The notes under the pieces are model-generated. The model saw only the letters and a program-made list of their open reading frames with translations. It did no database searches and was not told the DNA's origin. A stretch of DNA of 64,000 nucleotides from Clostridium muellerianum (lineage in GTDB: Bacteria > Bacillota > Clostridia > Clostridiales > Clostridiaceae): positions 186,001-250,000 of the forward strand of contig NZ_JABBNI010000047.1 in the NCBI RefSeq assembly GCF_012926525.1, in the 5' to 3' direction. The translations under genes and the position numbers were made by a program. Positions 17,071-27,000 of this stretch are shown here, in pieces. Within the stretch, counting starts at the first letter, position 1. Each line of letters begins with the position of its first letter.

Positions 17071-19437
17071 ATGGATGATAAAAAAATAAAAGTATCTATT
17101 CGAAATTTAGTAGAGTTTGTTTTAAGAGGTGGGGATTTAGATTCAAAATTTGTAGGAAGCAGTAGAGCATTAGAGGGAACAAGAGCACATCAAAAGCTTC
17201 AGAAAAAGTATATAGAAGAGAATAACATAATTAGGGAATATAAAGCGGAAGTAAGTTTAAAATACGATATAGAGTATAAAGAGTTTAGTTTTATTATAGA
17301 AGGACGTGCGGACGGGGTAATAATAGAAAAAGAAAAAATAATTATAGATGAAATAAAAACTGTAAATAAGCCGCTGGAATTAATAGATGAAGATTATAAT
17401 ATACTTCACATGGCCCAAGCTAAATGTTATGCATATATTTATGCTGTTCAAAATAACTTAAAGAATATATTTGTGCAGTTAACTTATTACAATATAAGTT
17501 CTGATGAAAGTAAGTATTTTATAAAAGAGTTTAGTGACCAGGAATTAAAATTATTCTTTTTAGATTTATTAGATAAATATTTTTGGTGGGCAAATTTTAT
17601 AGAAGAATGGACTGTTAAAAGAAATGCTTCTATAAATAATATGAAATTTCCATTTGACGATTATAGACCGGGTCAAAGAGAAATGGCTGTAGCAGTATAT
17701 AATACCATAAAAGAAGGAAGTAAAATATTTATTCAAGCACCTACAGGGGTAGGGAAGACTGTGTCTACTCTGTTCCCGGCAGTTAAGGCCATGGGACAAG
17801 GACTTACCTCTAAAATTTTTTATCTTACAGCTAAAACTATAACTGCTAATGTGGCAGAACAGTGCGTAATGAATATGAATGATAAAGGATTAAAAATAAG
17901 GAGTTTAGTTATTACTGCAAAGGAAAAAATATGTTTTAAGGATAAACCTTCATGTAATCCAGAGGATTGTGAGTTTGCTAAAGGTCATTATGATAGATTA
18001 AATAATGCATTAACTGAAATTTTAAATAAAGAAACTTTGATGACAAGAGAAACAATAATAAAATATGCAGAGGAAAATAGATTATGTCCTTTTGAATTTT
18101 CTTTAGAAATAGCATTATGGTCAGATTGCATTATTTGTGATTATAACTATGCTTTTAATCCTCAGGTGTATTTAAAAAACTTTTTTGAAAATGGAAGAGA
18201 AGATTATATATTTTTGATTGACGAAGCGCATAATTTGGCAGATAGAGGAAGAGAAATGTTTTCTGCAGAACTTTACAAAAAACCATTTTTGAATTTAAAA
18301 AGAATAATGATAAAAAAAGAACCTAAAATAGCTAAAGCTCTAAATAGTATAAATTCATATATGATTAAACTTAGAAAAATTTGTGAGGAGCAAGATGGTG
18401 ATATTTATACTCAAAAACAGGAAATAAAAGAAATTTATCATTTGTTAAAAAAGTTTACAAAGGAATCAGAAGAGTGGCTTGCTAAAAATAATAAAATAGA
18501 AGGTTATGATGAACTTTTAGAATTATATTTTAATGTTTTGTCTTATACAAGAATAAGTGATTTTTACGATGATAAATTTATAACCTATGTAGAAAAACAA
18601 AATGATGATGTTAAAATAAAAATTTTTTGCTTAGATCCTTCTTATCTTTTAGGTGAAGCGGTAAAAAGGGGTAAAGCTGCTGTGTTTTTTTCTGCTACGT
18701 TATCACCAATAAATTATTTTAAAGAAATATTAGGAGGAAATGAAGAAGATTATACAATGAGAATACCATCTCCTTTTCCTAAAGAAAACATGAAGCTAAT
18801 TATTGCAAATAGAGTATCTACAAAGTATAAGAATAGAGAAAAAAGTTATAATTTGCTAGCAGAATATATAAATGCTCTTGTACGTGGTAGAAAAGGTAAT
18901 TATTTAATATTTTTTCCTTCCTACACGTACATGAGAAATGTTTATGATATATTTTCAGAAAGTTATCCGCATATTAATACTGTAATTCAGGAAAGTTCTA
19001 TGTCAGAGGAATCTAAAAAAAGCTTTTTAGATAGATTTAAAGTGAATTCTGAAACTATGGCAGTATTTGCTGTTTTAGGAGGTATGTTTTCAGAAGGTAT
19101 AGATTTAAAAGGTGATAAGCTTATAGGTGTAGGAATTGTAGGCGTTGGTTTGCCAAAGCTATGTTTTGAAAGGGATATAATAAAAAATTATTTTAATAAT
19201 ATAAATAATAAAGGTTACGAATATTCTTATATGTATCCAGGTATGAATAAAGTATTGCAGGCAGTTGGAAGGGTAATAAGAACAGAGGATGATAAGGGGG
19301 GAGTTATGTTAATAGACGAAAGGTTTTCAAGTAGAAATTATAGAGAACTTTTTCCAAAGCACTGGAATGCAAATATTACTGTAAAAAATGTTATGGAAGT
19401 ACAAAATATTATAAATGATTTTTGGAAAAATAAATAA
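17071..19437 (+). CDS. DinG/Rad3-type Fe-S helicase fused to an N-terminal PD-(D/E)XK nuclease domain
   Basis: 788 aa. Residues 1-170 show a Cas4/RecB-like nuclease pattern (RAHQKLQKKY, EGRADGVI, IDEIKTVN, MAQAKCYAYIYA). Helicase motifs follow: APTGVGKTVSTLFP (Walker A), four cysteines of an Fe-S domain (ICFKDKPSCNPEDCEF ... RLCPFEF), DEAHNLAD (motif II) and C-terminal GRVIRTEDDKGG. The DinG/XPD family unwinds 5'-3' and resolves D-loops, R-loops or G4; the nuclease fusion is typical of clostridial homologues. All motifs are intact. The HD gene follows 34 nt downstream, with no terminator between. Confidence 0.92.
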   Translation: MDDKKIKVSIRNLVEFVLRGGDLDSKFVGSSRALEGTRAHQKLQKKYIEENNIIREYKAEVSLKYDIEYKEFSFIIEGRADGVIIEKEKIIIDEIKTVNKPLELIDEDYNILHMAQAKCYAYIYAVQNNLKNIFVQLTYYNISSDESKYFIKEFSDQELKLFFLDLLDKYFWWANFIEEWTVKRNASINNMKFPFDDYRPGQREMAVAVYNTIKEGSKIFIQAPTGVGKTVSTLFPAVKAMGQGLTSKIFYLTAKTITANVAEQCVMNMNDKGLKIRSLVITAKEKICFKDKPSCNPEDCEFAKGHYDRLNNALTEILNKETLMTRETIIKYAEENRLCPFEFSLEIALWSDCIICDYNYAFNPQVYLKNFFENGREDYIFLIDEAHNLADRGREMFSAELYKKPFLNLKRIMIKKEPKIAKALNSINSYMIKLRKICEEQDGDIYTQKQEIKEIYHLLKKFTKESEEWLAKNNKIEGYDELLELYFNVLSYTRISDFYDDKFITYVEKQNDDVKIKIFCLDPSYLLGEAVKRGKAAVFFSATLSPINYFKEILGGNEEDYTMRIPSPFPKENMKLIIANRVSTKYKNREKSYNLLAEYINALVRGRKGNYLIFFPSYTYMRNVYDIFSESYPHINTVIQESSMSEESKKSFLDRFKVNSETMAVFAVLGGMFSEGIDLKGDKLIGVGIVGVGLPKLCFERDIIKNYFNNINNKGYEYSYMYPGMNKVLQAVGRVIRTEDDKGGVMLIDERFSSRNYRELFPKHWNANITVKNVMEVQNIINDFWKNK

Positions 19438-19471
19438 TATGATTTAAATATTATTATGAGAGGTATGTAAT

Positions 19472-20116
19472 ATGAAAAACTTAGAAGAAGCATTTAAAGA
19501 ATTTGATAAACATCTGCTTGAAGATGAAAAACCATCTGAATATTTTAGTTCTATAGTTGAAACTGAATTATTTAAAAATGTATATCCACTAACTTTGCTT
19601 AGTGATCTAATACAAACGCCTCAATCGCCGCTGCATCATTCGGAAGGAAGTGTATGGAATCATACTATGCTTGTCATAGATGAGGCTTCTAAGAGAAAGG
19701 ATAAGAGCGAAGATACAAGGGTGTTTATGTGGGCAGCATTGCTGCATGATTTAGGAAAAGCGCCTACTACGAAAAGGAGAAAAGGAAAAATAACATCTTA
19801 TGATCATGATATAGTTGGAGAAAAGCTTTCTATAGATTTTTTACAGGAGTTTGGATGCAGTGAGGATTTTATAAAAAAAGTTTCTTATCTAGTAAGATGG
19901 CATATGCAGACTCTTTTTGTAGTTAAAAATATGCCTTTTGCAAATATAAAGGATATGGTAGCTGAGGGGAATTTTAAAGAGGTAGCTCTACTTTCGTTAT
20001 GTGACAGATTGGGAAGAGGCGGTATGACTGCACAAAAGATTAAAGAAGAAAAGAATAATGTAAGAAATTTCTCTGAAAAGTGTAGGGATTTTGTTAAAAA
20101 GTTTTCTGTATACTAA
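19472..20116 (+). CDS. HD-domain phosphohydrolase (HDIG type)
   Basis: 214 aa. Metal motif ALLHDLGKAPTT with upstream WNHTML and downstream SYDHDIVGEKL and SLCDRLGRGG, matching the HD region found in the C-terminus of bacterial CCA-adding enzymes, but here free-standing. Expected to be a nucleotide or RNA-end phosphodiesterase/phosphatase. Start ATG after GAGAGG. Likely co-transcribed with the nuclease-helicase upstream, which suggests a nucleic-acid role. Confidence 0.85.
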   Translation: MKNLEEAFKEFDKHLLEDEKPSEYFSSIVETELFKNVYPLTLLSDLIQTPQSPLHHSEGSVWNHTMLVIDEASKRKDKSEDTRVFMWAALLHDLGKAPTTKRRKGKITSYDHDIVGEKLSIDFLQEFGCSEDFIKKVSYLVRWHMQTLFVVKNMPFANIKDMVAEGNFKEVALLSLCDRLGRGGMTAQKIKEEKNNVRNFSEKCRDFVKKFSVY

Positions 20117-20381
20117 TTTAAAAATTTAAGGTAGACAGAGTTCCTTATATTATATAGAATTTTTCTAAACTAACTTAGGTGGCAACTGTTGGATAAAGGT
20201 ATACTGAGAGGTTACTTTTTAGAAAATATAATATGTCTAAAGTTTTTTTATAGTTACAACCAGTTTAAATTATTAATTTTTATTTTTAGAATAATACATT
20301 ATCCTAAATCATATGGTAAAATAAGTATAATATTGAATTAATAGTAAAATATTATATTAAGTGATTTAGGGGATGATATTA

Positions 20382-20810
20382 ATGGAAAGGTTAAAGTCAC
20401 TTATATTTGAAATTATCATTTTGATAACAATTTTATTTTTAGTTTTAGTAGCAGGGCTTATAGATATAAGAAATAGCCAATCCAATGTGAATTCTGAACA
20501 AATACAGGAAATGAATGTTTCTATTGAAAAAGATAAAAAAAATATTGAAAATATGAGTGATAGTTTAAAGAAAAAAGATGAAGAACTTGAACAAATTAAA
20601 AAAAGTATGACAAAATTAAAATCCGATAATGCAGAGGAATGGAATAATAATATTATTGTTTATAATAAAAAATTGGCAGAGTATAGGAGCATCTTAGCAG
20701 AATATAATGCCAGTTTGGATAAGTATAATAAGAAATGTAAACAGGTTAAAGTAATGGGAGAGAAAAATGAAAGTTTGGTAAAGTGGGTTAAATCTATAGT
20801 AGGAATTTAA
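20382..20810 (+). CDS. Membrane-anchored coiled-coil protein of unknown function
   Basis: 142 aa: one N-terminal membrane helix (IFEIIILITILFLVLVAGLI), then a long charged coiled coil (about residues 45-125, heptads with Lys/Glu). ATG 20382 is 9 nt after AGGGG; the ATG at 20373 is too close to it. The shape recalls divisome or envelope spacer proteins such as FtsL-like factors, but no family is recognised. Confidence 0.7.
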   Translation: MERLKSLIFEIIILITILFLVLVAGLIDIRNSQSNVNSEQIQEMNVSIEKDKKNIENMSDSLKKKDEELEQIKKSMTKLKSDNAEEWNNNIIVYNKKLAEYRSILAEYNASLDKYNKKCKQVKVMGEKNESLVKWVKSIVGI

Positions 20811-20959
20811 AATAGTAGGAATTAAAAAAAGATATTAAATGTCTTTTGGAATAAATATATATTTTGTATAATTAAATAAAAGTAATGAAAATGAAAAAGG
20901 TAACGAAAATCATTATGAGAGTAGGAAAATTGAGCTGTTAAAATAACTGGAGGTATATC

Positions 20960-21622
20960 ATGAAAAATGAATATAAAAAGTTCCCTTTAGTATTTTTAAT
21001 ATTTGGCATTTTTTTAATTGTACTTATTTCTGGAGTGTCTATAAGAAAGTATATAAAAACAAAAGAAGCTGTCAGTAATGATAAGATTTCTGCACAAAAA
21101 AGTGGCGATTCTGTAAAGGAAGATAATAAGCTTTTTTTTAACAAACCAGAAAGTACTGCAAGTAAAACTTCTATTAAAGTATATAAAAAGAGAAGAGTAT
21201 TAGAGCTATATTCTAATGATAAAATAATAGGAAGATTTAAAATTGGACTTGGAAGAGCTCCGGAAGGATATAAGGAAAAAGAGGGGGATAACAAAACTCC
21301 AGAAGGAAGTTATTATCTATGCTACAGAAATGGAAATACAAAATATACTTATTTTATTGGTGTAAGTTATCCTAATGTAGAAGATGCTAAAAGAGGACTG
21401 AAGGAAGGACTTATTGATGAAGCTACTTATAAAAGAATTGAGAGAGCTATAGAAAATAGAAAACAACCACCATGGAATACACCTCTAGGTGGAGAAGTAG
21501 GATTGCATGGTGGTGGAAATAAGTATGATTGGACTTATGGATGTATTGCACTAACTAATGAGGAGATTAATATATTAAAACAGTATGCGCCCAATGGAAC
21601 AAATATAGAAATTTATAAATAA
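20960..21622 (+). CDS. L,D-transpeptidase (YkuD domain)
   Basis: 220 aa. N-terminal signal anchor (FPLVFLIFGIFLIVLISGVS), then a YkuD catalytic domain (about 75-220) ending in the signature GLHGGG ... DWTYGCIALTNEEI with catalytic Cys and His. These enzymes make 3-3 peptidoglycan crosslinks or attach groups to the wall, outside the membrane, and resist most beta-lactams. No LysM repeat. ATG follows ACTGGAGGTAT. Followed by a terminator. Confidence 0.93.
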   Translation: MKNEYKKFPLVFLIFGIFLIVLISGVSIRKYIKTKEAVSNDKISAQKSGDSVKEDNKLFFNKPESTASKTSIKVYKKRRVLELYSNDKIIGRFKIGLGRAPEGYKEKEGDNKTPEGSYYLCYRNGNTKYTYFIGVSYPNVEDAKRGLKEGLIDEATYKRIERAIENRKQPPWNTPLGGEVGLHGGGNKYDWTYGCIALTNEEINILKQYAPNGTNIEIYK

Positions 21623-21636
21623 TGAATGATAAGAGT

Positions 21637-21677
21637 AATGAATGGTAATTAGATTGCCATTCATTATTTGTTTTTTA
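21637..21677 (+). terminator. Rho-independent terminator after the L,D-transpeptidase gene
   Basis: Hairpin AATGAATGGTAAT / ATTGCCATTCATT with a 3-nt loop, then TTTGTTTTTT. Confidence 0.88.
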
Positions 21678-21822
21678 AATTAATAAGTATTTGTATAAAA
21701 TGTTTCTTGCAGATAATGAAAATAAATGAAAAATGTGATATTATTATTATAGTTTAAGAATTATAGTTAATTATGTAATTTATAGTAAAAAAATAAGGCA
21801 TTTATGCGAAAGGAGTAAAGTT

Positions 21823-23850
21823 ATGAATAAAAATTTTGTAACTAAAGGTAAATCTATAAAGTTTAAAATTCTTACTATACCATTAACTATTATATTTTTA
21901 GTGATAGTTTTGATATCTGGGTTATCTATAGTCGAGGTAAAATCAAAATTGATGGAACAAATGAAAACAGATGGAACAAATATAGCAAAACAAATATCTG
22001 GTGAAATGGGTAAAAATAGTGTCAGTATGGATCTTTTAAATGATTCAATAGAAACTAGGATAAAAACTCTTGGAGTTTTTATAGGAGCAAATTCAGACAA
22101 AATCAATAATGATTATTTAATTCAATTGTCCAAGCAGTTCGAAGTGGATGAAATAAATATTATAGATCCTAGTGGTAAAATAATATATTCTAATTTGTCA
22201 TCTAGTGTAGGTTCTGTATTTGATAGCAAACATGTATCTTATGCTGTACTTACAGGAGAAAAACCGGTATTAATGGAAAACCTAAGAAAGAGTAGAGAGA
22301 ATAATAATTATTACAAATACGGATATGTTAGAAAACCTGATGGAGGAATGGTCCAAGTAGGAATTCTTGCTAATACAGTTCAAAAATTAAGTACAAATCT
22401 GGAAGCTCAAACTTTAATGAAGCAATTAGTATCTGAGAATAAAGGTATAGTTTATTCTCAATTTATAGATAAAAATTTAAAAGTAACAGCTCACAGCGAG
22501 AAAGACAAAATAGGAAAAATTGTTGATGATGATGGAAGTAAAGCGGCAGCGGTAAATGGGAAAATTCATACATCTACATATAAATACAAAGGAAAAGCTG
22601 AAGTATATGATATAGTTGTTCCTGTTTATAAAAATGGTACCCATATAGGAGCTGTAGATGTGGCACTTTCTACAGAAAATGTACATAAAACTATTAATGG
22701 TATAATGGCAATGACAATAATTGTTTCAATAATTGCTTTTGGTATATTATCTATTATTATGCTTGCAGTTGCAAGGAAAATAATTAAGTCTCTTAATAAT
22801 TTAGTAGAAGTATCTGAAAAAGTTGCAAATGGAGAATTTAATAGTGAAATTGAAATTTTAAGTAGTGATGAAATTGGAGTTTTAGGTAAAAGTTTTAAGT
22901 CTATGTCAGATAGTCTGAAAACAACTATAGGAAACTTAAAAGATGAGGCTTCTAGAGTAAGTAGTATGTCACTTAATTTAAACAATAATGCTGATGAAAT
23001 GTCAAGTTCAGCTAATGAAGTAACCAATGCAGTGCAGGATGTTGCAGAAGGAGCAACACGACAGGCAAATGATTTGATGGATGTGGTTCAGAATTTATCT
23101 ACATTGTCTGAAGAACTTCAAAATATATATACCAAAATTGACTCTGTTAAAGAAAGTTCAAATGAAACAGAAGAAAAAGCAATGATAGGAAAATCTCAGA
23201 TAGAAATTCTTTTAAAGTCTATTGAAAATGTAAAAGAGTCTTTTGATATAGTATCTGAGAAAATTAATAATTTAAATTCAAGTGTATCTCAAGTGGGAAA
23301 TATAACTGATGTGATTAATGAAATATCAGAACAAACTAACCTACTGGCATTAAATGCTGCAATTGAAGCAGCTAGGGCTGGTGAAGCAGGAAAAGGGTTT
23401 GCTGTAGTAGCAGAGGAAGTGAGAAGCCTTGCAGAACAATCCCAGGAGTCAACAGGAGAAATACAAAAGTTAATTCAATCTATAAGCAGTGAGACTTCAA
23501 ATGTAATTAATACATCGGATCAGGTTAAAAATCTTTTAGGAAAGCAAGAGGATACAGTAAATACTGCTGTGTCATCTTTCAAAGACATGCTTAATGCATC
23601 AGCTAAAATATCGCCACTGGTACAAGATACTTATAATTCTATTGAGAAAACAATGAAGTCTAAAGAAACTATTATGGATAAAGTAGAATCAGTTACTGCT
23701 GTTTCTGAGGAAACTTCAGCATCTTCAGAAGAGATTTCAGCATCTTCAGAAGAGTTGTTAGCGAATATAGAAAGCGTTTCAAAGTTTGTATCAGAATTAA
23801 ATGAAGTAGCGCAAAAGCTTAATTTTGAAACCAACAAGTTTAAAATTTAA
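21823..23850 (+). CDS. Methyl-accepting chemotaxis protein
   Basis: 675 aa. Membrane segment at about residues 15-37, extracellular Cache-type sensor (about 40-285), second membrane segment ([19 protein letters not shown]), HAMP ([17 protein letters not shown]) and a canonical signalling tip [20 protein letters not shown]. The distal helix has [14 protein letters not shown] repeats, typical of clostridial receptors. ATG after AAAGGAG. Ligand unknown. Much closer to the family consensus than the receptor at 8589-10664. Confidence 0.95.
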   Translation: MNKNFVTKGKSIKFKILTIPLTIIFLVIVLISGLSIVEVKSKLMEQMKTDGTNIAKQISGEMGKNSVSMDLLNDSIETRIKTLGVFIGANSDKINNDYLIQLSKQFEVDEINIIDPSGKIIYSNLSSSVGSVFDSKHVSYAVLTGEKPVLMENLRKSRENNNYYKYGYVRKPDGGMVQVGILANTVQKLSTNLEAQTLMKQLVSENKGIVYSQFIDKNLKVTAHSEKDKIGKIVDDDGSKAAAVNGKIHTSTYKYKGKAEVYDIVVPVYKNGTHIGAVDVALSTENVHKTINGIMAMTIIVSIIAFGILSIIMLAVARKIIKSLNNLVEVSEKVANGEFNSEIEILSSDEIGVLGKSFKSMSDSLKTTIGNLKDEASRVSSMSLNLNNNADEMSSSANEVTNAVQDVAEGATRQANDLMDVVQNLSTLSEELQNIYTKIDSVKESSNETEEKAMIGKSQIEILLKSIENVKESFDIVSEKINNLNSSVSQVGNITDVINEISEQTNLLALNAAIEAARAGEAGKGFAVVAEEVRSLAEQSQESTGEIQKLIQSISSETSNVINTSDQVKNLLGKQEDTVNTAVSSFKDMLNASAKISPLVQDTYNSIEKTMKSKETIMDKVESVTAVSEETSASSEEISASSEELLANIESVSKFVSELNEVAQKLNFETNKFKI

Positions 23851-23860
23851 TAGAATAAAT

Positions 23861-23900
23861 AAAACAGCTGATTGTATTAAAACATAATCAGCTGTTTTAA
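23861..23900 (+). terminator. Rho-independent terminator after the chemoreceptor gene
   Basis: Hairpin AAAACAGCTGATT / AATCAGCTGTTTT with a 13-nt loop. Confidence 0.85.
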
Positions 23901-24220
23901 ATAGTTCTTAATTCAATTGCAGGCATTTTAAATATTCTTGGGATTTTTAAGTCAGTTTTTTGTAATAAAACATTTTGATATCCATAAACAGTATTAAAAT
24001 TTTGATCTAAATATAAAAGAAGAGAAAATATTATACATCTAAGGGGAAAGGTTTTAAACAATTGTATTAAGAACTATACATAAAGGCTGTTAATAGTTAT
24101 TATAGCATAATAAAATATAAAATCAATAATTATTTAAGAATTTTTAGAAAATTTCAATAAAAGAAAAAAATTTACACTAATAAATCAATTATAACTTTGA
24201 AGTGTACATATATATAAAAT
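23901..24220. other. Intergenic stretch without recognisable feature
   Basis: About 320 nt, very AT-rich, between two terminators. No ORF with a ribosome site, no repeat of the listed families and no clear promoter was seen. Confidence 0.45.
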
Positions 24221-24263
24221 AAACTATGCAAGATATGTTTGCGAATTGTATCTTGCATAGTTT
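24221..24263. terminator. Terminator of the AbrB gene (minus strand)
   Basis: Perfect 15-bp stem AAACTATGCAAGATA / TATCTTGCATAGTTT just after the stop codon at 24267, with T-rich DNA beyond it on the minus strand. Confidence 0.88.
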
Positions 24264-24266
24264 ATT

Positions 24267-24512
24267 TTATAGTGAATTCTTTAATTCGTCAAAGCAGTGT
24301 TTGCAAATTATTTTACCTTTATAATTTATAACATCTTTAGCATCTCCGCAAAACATGCATGCAGGATTATATTTTTTTAATATAATGTGATTTCCTTCCA
24401 CATATATTCCTAAAGGATCCTTGATAGCTATATCGAGAGTTCTCCTTAATTCAATAGGTAAAACTATTCTTCCAAGTTCATCAACTTTTCTTACAATGCC
24501 AGTAGACTTCAT
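24267..24512 (-). CDS. abrB: AbrB/SpoVT family transcriptional regulator with zinc-ribbon tail
   Basis: 81 aa. N-terminal swapped-hairpin DNA-binding domain MKSTGIVRKVDELGRIVLPIELRR, typical of AbrB transition-state regulators. The C-terminus has paired cysteines CMFCGD ... CKHC that probably bind zinc, a clostridial AbrB feature. It is expected to act as a dimer or tetramer on AT-rich promoters at the growth-to-solvent/sporulation transition. ATG follows AGGAGGG. Its promoter holds a perfect 24-bp palindrome, suggesting autoregulation. Confidence 0.9.
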   Translation of the reverse strand: MKSTGIVRKVDELGRIVLPIELRRTLDIAIKDPLGIYVEGNHIILKKYNPACMFCGDAKDVINYKGKIICKHCFDELKNSL

Positions 24513-24552
24513 TTTTTTCCCTCCTAGAACAAAATTCGACTTTTATTATTTA

Positions 24553-24582
24553 AATAATAACATCGATGTTATTATTAGTCAA
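24553..24582 (-). promoter_or_regulatory. abrB promoter with 24-bp palindrome in the spacer
   Basis: Minus strand: TTGACT (24582-24577), 17-nt spacer, TATTAT (24559-24554). A perfect palindrome with half-site AATAATAACATC covers 24553-24576, spanning the -10 and the spacer. Confidence 0.75.
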
Positions 24583-24784
24583 TATGAAATTACATTTTTT
24601 TTGACATATATAAAAAAATAAAATAATTTTGGGAAAAAATTTCATGAATGTTAATTAATCTGAAAAAAATGTAGAAAAATAATGTGTAATTTATAAGGGA
24701 TATATTACATAAAGATAAAAATAGAAAAAGCTTTAAAAACCAAGAAATAAAAGTTTGTTTAAGGTTTATAGCTAAAAATATAAA

Positions 24785-24814
24785 TTGTTTAAATATCAAT
24801 AAATATGCTATACT
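24785..24814 (+). promoter_or_regulatory. Promoter of fbp
   Basis: TTGTTT (24785-24790), 18-nt spacer, extended -10 TGCTATACT ending at 24814; 95 nt before the fbp start. Confidence 0.6.
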
Positions 24815-24909
24815 AATACTGTGCTTATAGTAGACAATATGCTGTAAGTACAAAATAAAGTATAACATTATTATTGTGCAGAATGAAAAAATGTAAAAGG
24901 AGAAGGAAC

Positions 24910-26910
24910 ATGATTTTCTACGATGAGGACAATTTGGAAATAATAGAAAAAGATCTTAGATATCTTCAGTTACTTGCTAAACAATATTCTACTATTTCAA
25001 GTGCGAGTACAGAAATTATAAATCTGCAAGCTATTTTGAACTTACCAAAGGGAACAGAACATTTTATAAGTGATATACATGGTGAATATGAATCCTTTAC
25101 TCATATGCTTAAGAATGCTTCAGGAGTTATTAAAAGGAAAATAGATGATGTTTTCGGAAACTCATTAAGAGAAAAAGAAAAAGCTGCGTTAGCTACACTT
25201 ATTTATTATCCAGAGCAGAAGATGGAAATAATAAAGCAGAGAGAAATTAACGTGGGGGATTGGTATAGAATAACCTTGTATCAACTTATTGAATTATGTA
25301 AAAATATATGTTCTAAATACACAAGGTCAAAAGTGAGAAAAGCTTTACCACAGGATTTTGCATATATAATAGAAGAATTACTTCATGAACAAGAAAATGG
25401 AGTAGACAAACATGCATATTATAATGGGATTATAAAAACCATAATAGACATAGATAGAGCAGGAGAATTTATCATAGCAATATCTAAAGTTATACAAAAC
25501 TTAGTAGTAGACAGACTTCATATAATAGGAGATATTTATGATAGAGGCCCTGGTGCAGATATTATTTTAGAAGCTTTAATGAAACATCATTCTGTAGATA
25601 TTCAGTGGGGAAACCATGACATACTATGGATGGGTGCAGCAGCAGGATGTGAAGCTTGTATTTCAAATGTTCTTAGAATATCTTTAAGATATGCTAATTT
25701 AAGAACTGTTGAAGACGGATATGGAATTAATTTATTGCCGCTTGCTACTTTTGCTATGGAGTTTTATGAAAAAGATGAATGCAAAGGTTTTAAACCTAGA
25801 ACTTTAGATAAAGATATAAGCAATAATGAATTAAATCTTTTAGCAAAAATGCATAAGGCTATTTCCATAATTCAATTTAAGGTAGAAGGCGCTATTATTA
25901 AAAAACATCCAGAATTTCAAATGGAAGACAGACTGGTTTTAGATAAGATAAATATTGAAACGGGTGAAATAGAACTGTATGGGAAAACTTATAAATTAAA
26001 TGATACTACATTTTCAACTATAGATTGGAAAGATCCATATAAGCTAACAGAAGCAGAAAAGGATGTGCTAAATAAATTAACACGTTCTTTTGTAAATAGT
26101 GAAAAACTTCAAAGACATATTAAATTTTTATACAGCAAAGGAAGTATGTATTTAGCATATAATTCTAATCTTTTATATCATGGTTGTATTCCTTTAAATG
26201 AAGATGGAAGTTTTAAAGAAGTTAAAATAGGTAATATAAAATATAGTGGAAAAGCTTTATTGGACAGGTTTGAGCGTGTAGCAAGAGATTCGTTTTTCTT
26301 TAAAAATGATATGGAACTTAAAAATTATGGAATGGATATGATGTGGTATTTATGGTGTGGTACTGATTCACCGGTTTTTGGAAAAAAGAGAATGACCACT
26401 TTTGAGAGATATTTTATTGATGATAAAGATACGCATTATGAAGAAAAAAATTATTATTATAAGTATAGGGATAACGAAAAAATATGTAAAAATATTTTGA
26501 ATGAGTTTAATTTGGATTGTGAAAATTCTCATATTGTTAATGGACATATTCCGGTGAAGACAAAAGAGGGAGAAAGTCCTATAAAAGCTAATGGGAGGTT
26601 GCTTGTAATAGATGGAGGCTTTTGTAAAGCATATCAGCCGCAAACAGGAATAGCGGGCTATACGCTGATTTACAATTCCTATGGATTACTTTTAACATCA
26701 CATGAACCTTTTGCAGCTATAAAAGATGCGTTGAAAAATGATACGGATATTTTGTCGTCCACAATAATTTTAGAGCATGTAGTGAAGAGAAAATTAGTAT
26801 CGGATACAGATAAAGGATTAGAACTTAAGAGTCAGGTAAAAGATTTAGAAAAACTTCTTATAGCATACAGGAAAGGGTTAATTAAAGAGGGATATGAATC
26901 TAAATGGTAG
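24910..26910 (+). CDS. fbp: Fructose-1,6-bisphosphatase, class III
   Basis: 666 aa, the usual size of the Firmicutes class III enzyme. It hydrolyses fructose-1,6-bisphosphate to fructose-6-phosphate in gluconeogenesis, with Mn2+. Calcineurin-type metal motifs are present: [31 protein letters not shown] and [11 protein letters not shown] 24910 lies behind AAAGGAGAAGG and yields the conserved [10 protein letters not shown]; a GTG frame from 24874 has no ribosome site. Monocistronic with promoter and terminator. Confidence 0.96.
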   Translation: MIFYDEDNLEIIEKDLRYLQLLAKQYSTISSASTEIINLQAILNLPKGTEHFISDIHGEYESFTHMLKNASGVIKRKIDDVFGNSLREKEKAALATLIYYPEQKMEIIKQREINVGDWYRITLYQLIELCKNICSKYTRSKVRKALPQDFAYIIEELLHEQENGVDKHAYYNGIIKTIIDIDRAGEFIIAISKVIQNLVVDRLHIIGDIYDRGPGADIILEALMKHHSVDIQWGNHDILWMGAAAGCEACISNVLRISLRYANLRTVEDGYGINLLPLATFAMEFYEKDECKGFKPRTLDKDISNNELNLLAKMHKAISIIQFKVEGAIIKKHPEFQMEDRLVLDKINIETGEIELYGKTYKLNDTTFSTIDWKDPYKLTEAEKDVLNKLTRSFVNSEKLQRHIKFLYSKGSMYLAYNSNLLYHGCIPLNEDGSFKEVKIGNIKYSGKALLDRFERVARDSFFFKNDMELKNYGMDMMWYLWCGTDSPVFGKKRMTTFERYFIDDKDTHYEEKNYYYKYRDNEKICKNILNEFNLDCENSHIVNGHIPVKTKEGESPIKANGRLLVIDGGFCKAYQPQTGIAGYTLIYNSYGLLLTSHEPFAAIKDALKNDTDILSSTIILEHVVKRKLVSDTDKGLELKSQVKDLEKLLIAYRKGLIKEGYESKW

Positions 26911-26927
26911 AAAGTTCATATTATTTA

Positions 26928-26977
26928 AGGACTGTTCAAAGCAATTTTTTAGATTGCTTTGAACAGTCCTATATTTT
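26928..26977 (+). terminator. Terminator after fbp (shares core with the pflB terminator)
   Basis: Long hairpin AGGACTGTTCAAAGCAA / TTGCTTTGAACAGTCCT around TTTTTTAGA, then ATATTTTT. The internal AATTTTTTAGATTGCTTT also occurs in the hairpin at 33101-33155. Confidence 0.92.
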
Positions 26978-27000
26978 TGAACAAGTTTTTGTAACTTATA

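Noticed and set aside
24590-24868. 92-codon minus frame rich in Phe, Ile and Tyr
   Set aside because: AT-rich promoter region of fbp; composition is that of translated AT sequence and there is no ribosome site.
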